Positions 1 to 8,962 of a DNA stretch of 64,000 bases are shown one piece after another (the stretch's first letter is position 1; every line of letters begins with the position of its first letter). The notes under the pieces are model-generated. The model had not been told where the DNA came from and searched no databases. It saw only the letters and a program-made list of their open reading frames with translations. Origin of the DNA: Chryseobacterium gleum (lineage in GTDB: Bacteria; Bacteroidota; Bacteroidia; Flavobacteriales; Weeksellaceae); the NCBI RefSeq assembly GCF_900636535.1, contig NZ_LR134289.1, positions 5,171,501-5,235,500 of the forward strand, in the 5' to 3' direction. Both the position numbers and the translations under genes were made by a program.

Positions 1-1
1 C

Positions 2-808
2 TACAGCCTTCCGGGAGTTCCTTACGAGGTAAAACCGCTTATAAAGGATCAGATTATTCCTTATCTGCAGAAAAGATTCAGGCTTCATTATATCCATACC
101 CGGATTGTTTCTGTGGTCGGAATTCCTGAAAGTATTCTTGCTGATAAAATTGAAAACTGGGAGCTGGCACTTCCGGAAAATATTGCGTTGTCTTATCTTC
201 CGGTTGGTACCCGCGTAAAGCTTCGTCTGACAGCTTCAGGTGATAATGAAGAGCTGCTGAAACAACAGACAGAAGAAGAAATCCAGAAATTGCTTCCTTT
301 GGTAGAAGGACACGTCATTGCAGTATCTGAGGATAAGATTGAAAAAATCCTGGCAGAAATGCTTACCGAAAGAAATCTGACAATTTCTACTGCAGAAAGC
401 TGTACAGGAGGAGAGCTGGCAAAAATGATCACCTCAGTTTCCGGTAGTTCAAAATATTTCCTTGGAGGAATGGTTGCCTATGCTACGGAGAAAAAGATTA
501 AAATTTTAAATATTTCCAAAGATACTGTAGAACAGTTTACCGTGGTGAGCGAACAGGTAGCACAGGAAATGGCCAAAGGCTGTCAGCAATTATTCGATAC
601 TCATATTTCCCTTTCTACGACAGGTGTTGCAGGTCCGGGAAAAGGAGAAGACGGTAAAGATGTTGGAACGGTTTACTACACGATCAGAATTCATGATCAG
701 GAGGTAACCTCAAAATTATACATGCCCCATCTGGAAAGAGTAGACTTTATGAATTTTGTTTCCCAAAAGGTGATTCAGGATTTGGTAAGCCTTCTTATAA
801 ACAGCTAG
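2..808 (+). CDS. cinA: CinA-family protein / nicotinamide-nucleotide amidohydrolase (5' end outside window)
   Basis: The reading frame is open to the left edge, beginning with a YSLPGVPYEVK segment typical of the middle of CinA, so the N-terminal part is missing. About 268 residues remain of a family usually a little over 400 long. The C-terminal CinA_C domain is clear: TISTAESCTGGELAKMI, a central SGSSKYFLGGMVAYA and TTGVAGPGKGEDGKDVGTVY. That domain deamidates nicotinamide mononucleotide in pyridine nucleotide salvage; the N-terminal domain is a molybdopterin-binding-like fold. The gene ends in TAG and an AT-rich gap follows. A second, diverged CinA_C protein lies at 54013-54507. Confidence 0.93.
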   Translation, partial: YSLPGVPYEVKPLIKDQIIPYLQKRFRLHYIHTRIVSVVGIPESILADKIENWELALPENIALSYLPVGTRVKLRLTASGDNEELLKQQTEEEIQKLLPLVEGHVIAVSEDKIEKILAEMLTERNLTISTAESCTGGELAKMITSVSGSSKYFLGGMVAYATEKKIKILNISKDTVEQFTVVSEQVAQEMAKGCQQLFDTHISLSTTGVAGPGKGEDGKDVGTVYYTIRIHDQEVTSKLYMPHLERVDFMNFVSQKVIQDLVSLLINS

Positions 809-895
809 ATAAAAGATTGTTTTTTAATTTTTTTTTAATTAATTTTAATACAGTTTTTCATACTTTTTGAAAGCCATTCAATAAATTTCAAAATC

Positions 896-3800
896 GTGGA
901 AAATTCCAAACAGATTTTTCAGACCAGCAGCAAGAAACGCTGGAAAAGTGTACAATGGGGAAGCCGTGTTTTTATCTTTCTAGGAATACTGCTTCTGCTA
1001 GCTTTGGGTCTGATGATGACACTGGACAGAAGTCCTAAAATTCCTTTTAAAGAAGACTATAAAGCTGTAATTACTGCTAATAAACCCTACCTTCAGGAAA
1101 ATAAAATTTCTAAAGAATATAAAGGTTTCAGAAACTTTATTTCTGAAAAAACAATCCATACCAATCTTGATAAAATTGAGAAGGCAAGAGCAGAAAGATA
1201 CAAAAACCAAAACAGAAACTGGGCTCAGTTTCCGGGCGGAATCCGCTCTGCATTTTATGTAGCATGGGATCCTCAGTCACTGATGTCTCTGAAAAGAAAT
1301 ATCAGACATGTGAATCTTGTTTTTCCGGAATGGTTTTTTCTTGATCCCAAAACAGGTGATCTGAAAACCAATGTAGATCCGGAAGGATATAAGGTGATCA
1401 AAAGAACAGGGGTGGCTGCCATGCCAATGCTGAGTAATAACTTCGACAGGGAATTCCGTTCAGAAGGATTGGCAAAAGCTCTTAATGATCCGCAAAAAAG
1501 AACCCATCTGATTCAAAATATTACCCGACAATGTAAAAAATATCACTTCAAGGGAATCAATATCGACTTTGAAGATATGAACCTGGATTCTGATGAAAAT
1601 CTGATCGCTTTTATGAAAGAACTTTCGGAAACCTTCAAAAAGAATCAGCTGCTGGTTACTATGGATATTATGACGGATAATGATGATTACAATATTCCAA
1701 GACTGAATCCTTATGTGGATTATTTTGTGCTGATGGCTTATGATGAGTATTCTGCAGGAAGTGATGCCGGTCCGGTTTCTTCTCAGAAATGGATCGAAGA
1801 ACAGACAGGTAAAATTGTAAAACAAACCTCTCCGCAAAAAATCATTCTGGGCCTTGGAGCCTATGGCTATGACTGGAGTTCCAATCCGGATGATAATACT
1901 TCTGTTACTTACATGCAGGCAATTACCAAAGCCAGTGCCAGTAAAGCGGTTATTGATTTTAATGACAATACGTTTAATTTAAATTATTCTTACACCGATT
2001 CTAAAAATCTGACCCATACCGTATTTTTCAACGATGCAGCTTCTATTTTCAATACAATGCGTTTCTCCTCAGAATATCCTTTGGCGGGAACTGCGCTTTG
2101 GAGATTAGGAAGTGAAGACAGCAGGGTGTGGAACTTCTATGATAAAGACCTTACATTTGCCGGTCTTTCAAAGCTTAATTTAAAAGCATTGGAGAATGTA
2201 AAAGGTCAGACCATGGTAGATTACATCGGTGACGGGGAAGTGCTGGATGTTCTGAATACCCCTCACGACGGAAAAATCGCGTTGGAAATTGATCCGAAAG
2301 AGAAAATTATCACAGACGAAAACTATGTTACCTATCCGAGTTCTTATGAAGTGAAGAAATACGGAAGTGCCCCTCAGAAAGAACTTGTGCTTACTTTTGA
2401 TGACGGTCCGGATGAAACCTATACACCGCAGGTTTTAGATGTATTGTCCAAATATCATGTTCCGGCAGCATTCTTTCTGGTAGGATTAAATGCAGAAAAG
2501 AACCTTCCGCTTGTGAAAAGAATTTATCGGGAAGGGCATGAAATCGGAAACCATACATTTACCCATGAAAATGTGGCAAAAGTAAGTCCGGAAAGAGCTT
2601 TGCTTGAATTGAAACTGACAAGGCTGCTGATAGAGTGCGTGACAGGACACAGTACGATTCTTTTCAGAGCTCCTTACAATGCAGACTCAGAGCCTACTAC
2701 TTCGGAAGAGATTATTCCGGTAGCTTTGGCAAGACAGCAGAATTATCTGGACATCGGGGAAAATATAGACCCCGAAGACTGGCAGCCCGGAATTAAAGCA
2801 GATGAAATTGTAAAACGTGTAATGGCCGGCATCAGACAGCAGAGAGGAAATATCATTCTTCTTCACGATGCAGGCGGAGATACCAGAGAAGAGACGGTAA
2901 AAGCTTTAAAGATTCTGATTCCGACTCTTCAGAAACAAGGTTATCATTTTACCAACCTTACCAGCATTTTGCACAAAAGCAGAAATGAGCTGATGCCTGA
3001 AGTTCCTAAAACGAAATCATATTACATCATGCAGCTGAATCTTGTACTGGCTACCATTATTTATGGAGTAAGTCATTTTCTCGTAGCATTATTTACTATT
3101 TTCATTGTTTTAGGTTTGATCAGACTTTTGCTGATGGCATATTGGGCATTTAAAGAAAGAAAAAAAGAAAAAAAGTTGGGAGAGTTTCCGGTTCTTGAAT
3201 CCTATCCGAAAGTTTCCATTATTGTCCCTGCTTATAACGAAGAAGTGAATATTGTATCTTCCCTGCAGAATTTACTGAAACAGACGTATCCTAATTTTGA
3301 TATTATTATGGTGGACGACGGAAGTAAGGATTCCACTTATGATAAAGCAAAAGCAGCATTTCCTGATCATCCGAAACTGAAAATTTTCACCAAAAGAAAC
3401 GGTGGAAAAGCCACTGCTCTGAACTTCGGGATATCACAGACAGATGCGGAATATGTAGTATGTATTGATGCAGATACCAAACTGCAGCAGGATGCCGTAA
3501 AATATCTGATTGCAAGGTTTTTAAATTCAGACCCTGAAGAAAAAATAGCAGCTGTTGCAGGAAATGTGAAAGTTGGAAACAGAGTAAACTGGTTAACCAA
3601 ATGGCAGGCTATAGAATATACAACAAGTCAGAATTTCGACAGACTGGCATATGCCAACATCAATGCCATTACTGTGATTCCGGGAGCCATCGGGGCATTT
3701 AAAAGATCGGTGGTTATTGAAACCGGAGGCTATTCATCTGATACCCTGGCAGAAGATTGTGATATTACTGTGAAAATCTTGAAAGCCGGATATACGGTAG

Positions 3801-4294
3801 CCAACGAAAACAGAGCTGTTGCTGTAACCGAAGCTCCGGAAACCGTAAAACAGTTTTTAAAACAGCGTTTCCGCTGGACATATGGTATCATGCAGATGTT
3901 CTGGAAACAGAGACAGACTTTCCTTAACCCCAGATATAAAGGATTGGGACTTTGGGCAATGCCGAATATTTTACTATTCCAATATATTATACCATTTTTC
4001 TCGCCATTGGCAGATGTGATTATGTTCTTTGGAATCCTGTCCGGAAACGGAGATAAGATATTTACCTATTATCTGATCTTCCTTTTGGTGGATGCTTCCT
4101 TAGCTTTGATTGCATTCATCATGCAGCGGGAAAAACTGATCAATCTCCTGTATATTATTCCGCAGAGATTCGGGTATAGATGGCTGATGTATATCGTATT
4201 ATTTAAAAGTTTAAGAAAAGCGTTGAAAGGCGAAATGCAGTCCTGGGGATTTTTGAAAAGAACCGGAAATGTAAAAGAGATAGCAACTTCTTAG
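896..4294 (+). CDS. Three-domain cell-surface polysaccharide enzyme: GH18 + NodB deacetylase + GT2 glycosyltransferase
   Basis: This 1132-residue membrane protein starts at GTG, since the next ATG lies beyond the first membrane helix (about residues 22-42). A GH18-like domain follows with NIDFE at 222-226, keeping the catalytic Glu though the first Asp of the usual DxDxE is Asn. Next is a NodB polysaccharide deacetylase with TFDDGPD (500-506), the metal pair HTFTH (553-557), RAPY and LLHD. Then come membrane segments near 710-740 and a processive GT2 with DD (807-808), DAD (858-860), ED (953-954) and QRFRW (990-994), ending in more helices. GT2 plus deacetylase suggests synthesis and de-N-acetylation of an N-acetylglucosamine-type polymer, as with PgaC/PgaB. 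That product is inferred. Confidence 0.9.
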   Translation: MENSKQIFQTSSKKRWKSVQWGSRVFIFLGILLLLALGLMMTLDRSPKIPFKEDYKAVITANKPYLQENKISKEYKGFRNFISEKTIHTNLDKIEKARAERYKNQNRNWAQFPGGIRSAFYVAWDPQSLMSLKRNIRHVNLVFPEWFFLDPKTGDLKTNVDPEGYKVIKRTGVAAMPMLSNNFDREFRSEGLAKALNDPQKRTHLIQNITRQCKKYHFKGINIDFEDMNLDSDENLIAFMKELSETFKKNQLLVTMDIMTDNDDYNIPRLNPYVDYFVLMAYDEYSAGSDAGPVSSQKWIEEQTGKIVKQTSPQKIILGLGAYGYDWSSNPDDNTSVTYMQAITKASASKAVIDFNDNTFNLNYSYTDSKNLTHTVFFNDAASIFNTMRFSSEYPLAGTALWRLGSEDSRVWNFYDKDLTFAGLSKLNLKALENVKGQTMVDYIGDGEVLDVLNTPHDGKIALEIDPKEKIITDENYVTYPSSYEVKKYGSAPQKELVLTFDDGPDETYTPQVLDVLSKYHVPAAFFLVGLNAEKNLPLVKRIYREGHEIGNHTFTHENVAKVSPERALLELKLTRLLIECVTGHSTILFRAPYNADSEPTTSEEIIPVALARQQNYLDIGENIDPEDWQPGIKADEIVKRVMAGIRQQRGNIILLHDAGGDTREETVKALKILIPTLQKQGYHFTNLTSILHKSRNELMPEVPKTKSYYIMQLNLVLATIIYGVSHFLVALFTIFIVLGLIRLLLMAYWAFKERKKEKKLGEFPVLESYPKVSIIVPAYNEEVNIVSSLQNLLKQTYPNFDIIMVDDGSKDSTYDKAKAAFPDHPKLKIFTKRNGGKATALNFGISQTDAEYVVCIDADTKLQQDAVKYLIARFLNSDPEEKIAAVAGNVKVGNRVNWLTKWQAIEYTTSQNFDRLAYANINAITVIPGAIGAFKRSVVIETGGYSSDTLAEDCDITVKILKAGYTVANENRAVAVTEAPETVKQFLKQRFRWTYGIMQMFWKQRQTFLNPRYKGLGLWAMPNILLFQYIIPFFSPLADVIMFFGILSGNGDKIFTYYLIFLLVDASLALIAFIMQREKLINLLYIIPQRFGYRWLMYIVLFKSLRKALKGEMQSWGFLKRTGNVKEIATS

Positions 4295-4297
4295 ATA

Positions 4298-4393
4298 AAG
4301 CCGGAGGTGAGAAGAATAAGCAGGGAGTTATTGTAGAGATAGTATTACTATTCTTTATGACTTTCATAACTTCCAGCTTCCATCCTCCGGCTT
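4298..4393. repeat. Intergenic element bounded by a 10-bp inverted repeat
   Basis: AAGCCGGAGG at 4298-4307 is repeated in perfect inverted form at 4384-4393, enclosing about 76 bases of AT-rich sequence just after the three-domain polysaccharide gene. The right end is rich in CTTCCAG/CTTCCAT units. No coding potential is seen. It resembles a small non-coding mobile or structural repeat, but only one copy lies in this window. Confidence 0.5.
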
Positions 4394-4475
4394 CCAACTT
4401 ATTTATTTAAATTTGTTTTTCTGAAAAGTAACAAATTCAAAATAAATCATACATATTCTATAAATTGTTATCATA

Positions 4476-6533
4476 ATGAAAAAAATAACGCTTTCTTTGT
4501 TTTTAATAGCAGGGATCTGCACTCAAACGACTATGAGCGCACAAGCTAAAGCTGCTAAAGTAGCAGTGAATAACACAGACAAAGGCTTAGACCTTAGCCT
4601 GATGGACACTTCAGTTCGTCCTCAGGATGACTTTTACAACTATGTGAGTGGAACCTGGATGAAAACAGCCAAAATTCCATCTGACAAACCAACATGGGGA
4701 AGCTTCAACAAACTTGCTGAGGATACGGATAACAATTCCATGACCATCCTGAACTCCCTTTTGAAAGATAAATTTGCTGACGGAAGCGAAGGTAAAAAGA
4801 TTCAGGACCTGTATGCTACTTATATGAACATGCAGAAGAGAAATGCAGACGGGATCAAACCTATCCAGGATAACCTGAATAAAATTGATGCCATTAAAAA
4901 TATGGCTGACCTTCAGAATTACCTGACTTCTGTAACCAAAGATGGTGAAAACATTCTTTACGGATGGGGAGTTGACGCAGACCTTAAAGATTCTAAAATG
5001 AACGCTGTTTATTTAGGAAATCCTACTTTAGGTTTAGGAAGAGACTACTATCAGAAAGTAAATGAAAAAAATACTGAAGCTATCGCTGAATATCAGAAAT
5101 ATGTAGCTTCAATGCTAAAAGAATTAGGATATAAAAATGCTGATGAGGCTGCAAAAGGTATTGTTAACTTTGAAAAAAGTATCGCCAATACATACCTGAC
5201 CAATGAGCAGAGCCGTGACAACACCCTTCAGTACAATCCTAAAACAATGGCTGAACTTTCAGCGTTGGTAAAGGGAGTAAATATCCCTGAATATCTTAAA
5301 AAAGTAGGAGTAAATACCGACAAGGTAATTATCAGCGAATTAGGATTCTATAAAAACTTTGATAAATTGATCAATGCTCAGGATCTTTCTGTGATCAAAG
5401 ATTACCTGAAATTCCACATGATCCATGGAAGTGCTTCTTACTTAAGTGAAAACTTAGGAAACATGAAGTTTGCTTTCTATGGTAAATACCTTAGAGGTCA
5501 GCAGGAGCAGAGAGCTCTTAACAAAAGAGGTTTTGAGTTGATCAACGGTACTTTGGGAGAAGCTTTCGGAAAACTATATGTTGAGAAATATTTCCCTGCT
5601 GAAGCAAAAGCTCAGATGGTGGAACTGATTGACTATTTAAAGAAAAGTTTCGCTGTTCATATCAATAACTTAGCATGGATGTCTTCTACCACTAAAGAAA
5701 AAGCAATGCAGAAACTGAACAAGTTTACTGTAAAAGTTGCTTATCCTGACAAATGGAAAGATTATTCAAAATTAGATATCATTTCTGAAGCTAAAGGAGG
5801 AAGTCTTTACAAGAACCTTCAGAATATTACGGAATGGCAGTATAACAAAGATTTAGCTAAAATAGGCAAGCCGGTTGATAAAACAGAATGGGGAATGACT
5901 CCACAGACTGTTAATGCATATTACAACCCGGTAAATAACGAAATCGTATTCCCTGCAGCGATCCTTCAGCCGCCGTTCTTCAATCCGAATGCTGATGCTG
6001 CCGTAAACTTTGGAGGTATCGGTGCTGTTATCGGTCATGAAATGAGCCACGGATTTGATGATTCAGGTGCACAGTTTGATGCAGACGGTAACTTAGTAGA
6101 CTGGTGGACTCCGGAAGATAAAGCAAACTTCGAAAAAGCAACAAAAGCCCTTGCTTCTCAATATGATAAATACGAGCCTGTAAAAGGAACTTTTGTAAAC
6201 GGAACTTTCACAAACGGAGAAAATATCGCTGACTTAGGTGGAGTAAACATCGCTTATGATGCCCTTCAAATGTATCTGAAAGACAAAGGAAACCCAGGGA
6301 AAATCAGTGGATTCACTCAGGATCAGAGATTCTTCCTAAGCTGGGCAACGGTTTGGAGAACATTATCAAGCGAGAAATATATGGTGAATCAGGTGAAAAC
6401 TGATCCGCATTCTCCTGGATATTTCAGAAGTTTTGGTCCGCTTATCAACGTTGACGCTTTCTACAAAGCATTTGACGTGAAAAAAGGAGACAAATTATAC
6501 AAAGCTCCGGAAGACAGAATCAAAATCTGGTAA
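4476..6533 (+). CDS. M13-family zinc metallopeptidase (neprilysin/PepO-like), secreted
   Basis: The 685-residue protein begins with a cleavable-looking signal peptide (MKKITLSLFLIAGICTQTTMSAQA). It carries the M13 catalytic core: NAYYNP..NEIVFPAAILQPPFF, the zinc motif HEMSH at 521-525 and the third zinc ligand Glu at about 582 in GENIADLGG. The C-terminus ends KAPEDRIKIW, as in its neighbour. M13 enzymes cut oligopeptides; this one should act in the periplasm or outside. It is followed by a strong terminator and then by a paralogue of about the same length (6803-8899), indicating a tandem duplication. Substrate cannot be told. Confidence 0.95.
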   Translation: MKKITLSLFLIAGICTQTTMSAQAKAAKVAVNNTDKGLDLSLMDTSVRPQDDFYNYVSGTWMKTAKIPSDKPTWGSFNKLAEDTDNNSMTILNSLLKDKFADGSEGKKIQDLYATYMNMQKRNADGIKPIQDNLNKIDAIKNMADLQNYLTSVTKDGENILYGWGVDADLKDSKMNAVYLGNPTLGLGRDYYQKVNEKNTEAIAEYQKYVASMLKELGYKNADEAAKGIVNFEKSIANTYLTNEQSRDNTLQYNPKTMAELSALVKGVNIPEYLKKVGVNTDKVIISELGFYKNFDKLINAQDLSVIKDYLKFHMIHGSASYLSENLGNMKFAFYGKYLRGQQEQRALNKRGFELINGTLGEAFGKLYVEKYFPAEAKAQMVELIDYLKKSFAVHINNLAWMSSTTKEKAMQKLNKFTVKVAYPDKWKDYSKLDIISEAKGGSLYKNLQNITEWQYNKDLAKIGKPVDKTEWGMTPQTVNAYYNPVNNEIVFPAAILQPPFFNPNADAAVNFGGIGAVIGHEMSHGFDDSGAQFDADGNLVDWWTPEDKANFEKATKALASQYDKYEPVKGTFVNGTFTNGENIADLGGVNIAYDALQMYLKDKGNPGKISGFTQDQRFFLSWATVWRTLSSEKYMVNQVKTDPHSPGYFRSFGPLINVDAFYKAFDVKKGDKLYKAPEDRIKIW

Positions 6534-6540
6534 AAATAAC

Positions 6541-6572
6541 AACCGCTCAGCAATGGGCGGTTTTGTTTTTTT
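6541..6572 (+). terminator. Rho-independent terminator of the first M13 gene
   Basis: AACCGCTCA / TGGGCGGTT pair across a 4-base loop and are followed by a run of Ts, starting 7 bases after the stop codon. Confidence 0.85.
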
Positions 6573-6654
6573 AAGGTGGTGGGGAGTAGATGATAGAAGT
6601 TAGGGATTAGGGTTGATCAGCTGACTTATATTTTGTCATAACGGCTTCCATCAT

Positions 6655-6710
6655 TCCCTCCCTCGGAGGGGTAGCAAAAATTCAAAGAATTTTTGCCGGG
6701 GTGGTTCTAA
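6655..6710. repeat. Intergenic palindromic repeat
   Basis: A perfect 10-bp stem with a 3-base loop (GCAAAAATTC / GAATTTTTGC, 6674-6696) is flanked by C-rich and G-rich arms (CCCTCCCTCGGAGGGG on the left, CCGGGGTGG on the right). The layout suggests a dispersed flavobacterial intergenic palindrome rather than a gene or ordinary terminator. Only one copy is in this window. Confidence 0.5.
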
Positions 6711-6762
6711 ACATTAAACCCTGAATTATCAATTACCATTCATTACATATCATTAAAGTTTG

Positions 6763-6770
6763 TATATTTG
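6763..6770 (+). promoter_or_regulatory. -7 box (TATATTTG) upstream of the second M13 gene
   Basis: The sequence matches the Bacteroidota -7 consensus TAnnTTTG exactly and lies 33 bases before the start codon. No convincing -33 TTG is seen at normal spacing. Confidence 0.45.
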
Positions 6771-6802
6771 ATAAGTTTGTGTAAAATCAAAAATTATCTT
6801 TA

Positions 6803-8899
6803 ATGAAAAAGCTAAATATTGGAATACTTGCCCTTTCAGGTATTGTATTTCTCAATTCGTGTGGCGCAGCTAAGACTGCAGGGACAGAGAATAAAACTGA
6901 AGCTACAGCAAAAGTGGCTGAGCCGGTGAAAGAAGAAGTGAAAGAAGAGGGAATCACCTTATCATATATGGATACAAGTGTCCGCCCACAGGATGACTTT
7001 TTTAGCTATGTGAATGGAAACTGGGTGAAAACTACCCAGATCCCTTCAGATAAAGCCAACTGGGGTTCTTTCAATGCATTGAGAGAAAATGTAGATGATG
7101 CTTCATTAGATATTTTAAATAAAATTCTTACAGAATCATATCCTGCAGGATCAGAAGGACAGAAAATCCAGAATTTATATGCGTCTTTTATGGATACCAA
7201 TAAAAGAAATGCAGAAGGGCTTGCACCTATCAAGGCGGATCTTGCTAAAGTAGATGCCATTAAAAACCTTAATGATCTTCAAAAATACCTTCTGGAAGCC
7301 ACAAGATTAGGAGACAACTCTTTCTATGGATGGAGAGTGGGAGCAGATATGAAGAATTCCAACATGAATGCAGTGTATCTTGGCGGTCCGGATCTTGGAC
7401 TGGGAAGAGATTATTACCAGAAAGTAAATGATGCCAATACCAAAACACTGGCTGAATATCAGGCCTATGTTGGAAAACTGTTTGGTGTTTTAGGATATAA
7501 AAATAATACTCAGACTGCGCAGAATGTAGTAGACTTTGAAAAGCAGCTTGCCAATTACTTATTAACGCTTGAACAGAACAGAGATGCTAATTTAAGATAC
7601 AATCCTAAAAATGTATCAGAACTATCAGGGCTTGTAAAAAATGTAGACCTTGCAAAATATCTTAAAGATGCAGGCGTAAATACAGACAGAGTAATCATCG
7701 GAGAACTGAAATATTATCAGAATATGGATCAGTTCATTACTCAGAAAAACCTTCCGTTATTGAAAGATTATCTGAAATACCACATTATCAACGGAAATGC
7801 AAGCAATCTTGATGACAGCTTAGAGCAGATCAGATTCGATTTCTATGCGAAATATTTACAGGGGCAAAAAGAACAGCGTCCGATGAACAAGAGAGGGCTT
7901 ACCCTTGTAAATGGTGTTCTTGGTGAAGCTTTCGGGAAGCTGTATGTAGACAAATACTTCACTCCTGAAGCCAAAAAGCAGATGGAAACCTATATTGATT
8001 ACCTTTTAAAATCATTCAAAACACACATCGCCAATATCGATTGGATGTCTCCTGAAACTAAAGTAAAAGCTCAGGAAAAATTATCCAAGTTTACCGTAAA
8101 AATTGCTTATCCGGACAAATGGAAAGATTATAGCCAGCTGAAAGTAGAATCTCCGAAAGAAGGAGCAACTTTATACTCTAATCTTCAGAATGTGGCAGCA
8201 TGGCAGTATCAGAGAAGTCTGGATAAAGTAGGAAAACCGGTTGATAAAACAGAATGGGGAATGTCTCCGCAAACGGTGAATGCTTACTATAGTGGATCAA
8301 ACAATGAAATTGTATTCCCTGCAGCTATTCTTCAGCCGCCTTTCTATAATCCTAAAGCTGATGCAGCGGTGAACTTCGGGGGAATCGGAGCTGTTATCGG
8401 CCATGAGATTTCTCACGGATTTGACGACAGTGGTTCCCGTTTCGATGGAGATGGTAACCTTAATAACTGGTGGACAGATGCAGACCGTAAAAACTTTGAT
8501 GCCAAAGTAGGACAACTTGCAGCTCAGTACAGTGCTTACGAACCCGTAAAAGGAAGTTTCGTAAACGGTAAATTTACAAGTGGTGAAAATATTGGAGATT
8601 TAGGAGGAGTAGCTGTAGCTTATGATGCGCTTCAGATGTACCTGAAAGATCATGGAAACCCTGGGAAGATCAGCGGATTCACACAGGATCAGAGATTTTT
8701 CATGAGCTGGGCCACGGTTTGGAGAACAAAAGCTACCGATCAGTATATGATCAACCAGGTGAAAACAGATCCACACTCTCCGGGAATGTTCAGGGCTTTC
8801 GGTCCGTTGGTAAACCAGGACTCATTCATCAAAGCATTTGATATCAAACCGGGAGACAAAATGTATAAAGCTCCTCAGGACAGAATAAAAATCTGGTAA
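6803..8899 (+). CDS. M13-family zinc metallopeptidase, lipoprotein form
   Basis: This 698-residue paralogue of 4476-6533 carries a lipoprotein signal (MKKLNIGILALSGIVFLNSCG, lipobox cysteine at 20) in place of the plain signal peptide, followed by a Lys/Glu-rich linker. The zinc site is intact: HEISH at 534-538 and Glu at about 595 in GENIGDLGG. Long stretches match the first copy, including LYKAP/MYKAP..DRIKIW at the end. It is predicted to be lipid-anchored, so the pair covers free and anchored forms. The gene has its own -7 box and is separated from the first copy by a terminator, so it is probably not in the same operon. Confidence 0.95.
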   Translation: MKKLNIGILALSGIVFLNSCGAAKTAGTENKTEATAKVAEPVKEEVKEEGITLSYMDTSVRPQDDFFSYVNGNWVKTTQIPSDKANWGSFNALRENVDDASLDILNKILTESYPAGSEGQKIQNLYASFMDTNKRNAEGLAPIKADLAKVDAIKNLNDLQKYLLEATRLGDNSFYGWRVGADMKNSNMNAVYLGGPDLGLGRDYYQKVNDANTKTLAEYQAYVGKLFGVLGYKNNTQTAQNVVDFEKQLANYLLTLEQNRDANLRYNPKNVSELSGLVKNVDLAKYLKDAGVNTDRVIIGELKYYQNMDQFITQKNLPLLKDYLKYHIINGNASNLDDSLEQIRFDFYAKYLQGQKEQRPMNKRGLTLVNGVLGEAFGKLYVDKYFTPEAKKQMETYIDYLLKSFKTHIANIDWMSPETKVKAQEKLSKFTVKIAYPDKWKDYSQLKVESPKEGATLYSNLQNVAAWQYQRSLDKVGKPVDKTEWGMSPQTVNAYYSGSNNEIVFPAAILQPPFYNPKADAAVNFGGIGAVIGHEISHGFDDSGSRFDGDGNLNNWWTDADRKNFDAKVGQLAAQYSAYEPVKGSFVNGKFTSGENIGDLGGVAVAYDALQMYLKDHGNPGKISGFTQDQRFFMSWATVWRTKATDQYMINQVKTDPHSPGMFRAFGPLVNQDSFIKAFDIKPGDKMYKAPQDRIKIW

Positions 8900-8920
8900 T
8901 TTTACCTTAAATTGTTAGAA

Positions 8921-8962
8921 AAGAAAGATCCATTTCATATTGCTTGAGATGGATTTTCTTTT
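8921..8962. terminator. Bidirectional terminator between convergent genes
   Basis: ATCCATTTCA (8928-8937) pairs with TGAGATGGAT (8945-8954) with one wobble. A-rich flank on the left and T-rich flank on the right let it serve both the M13 gene and the minus-strand gene ending at 8961. Confidence 0.7.
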
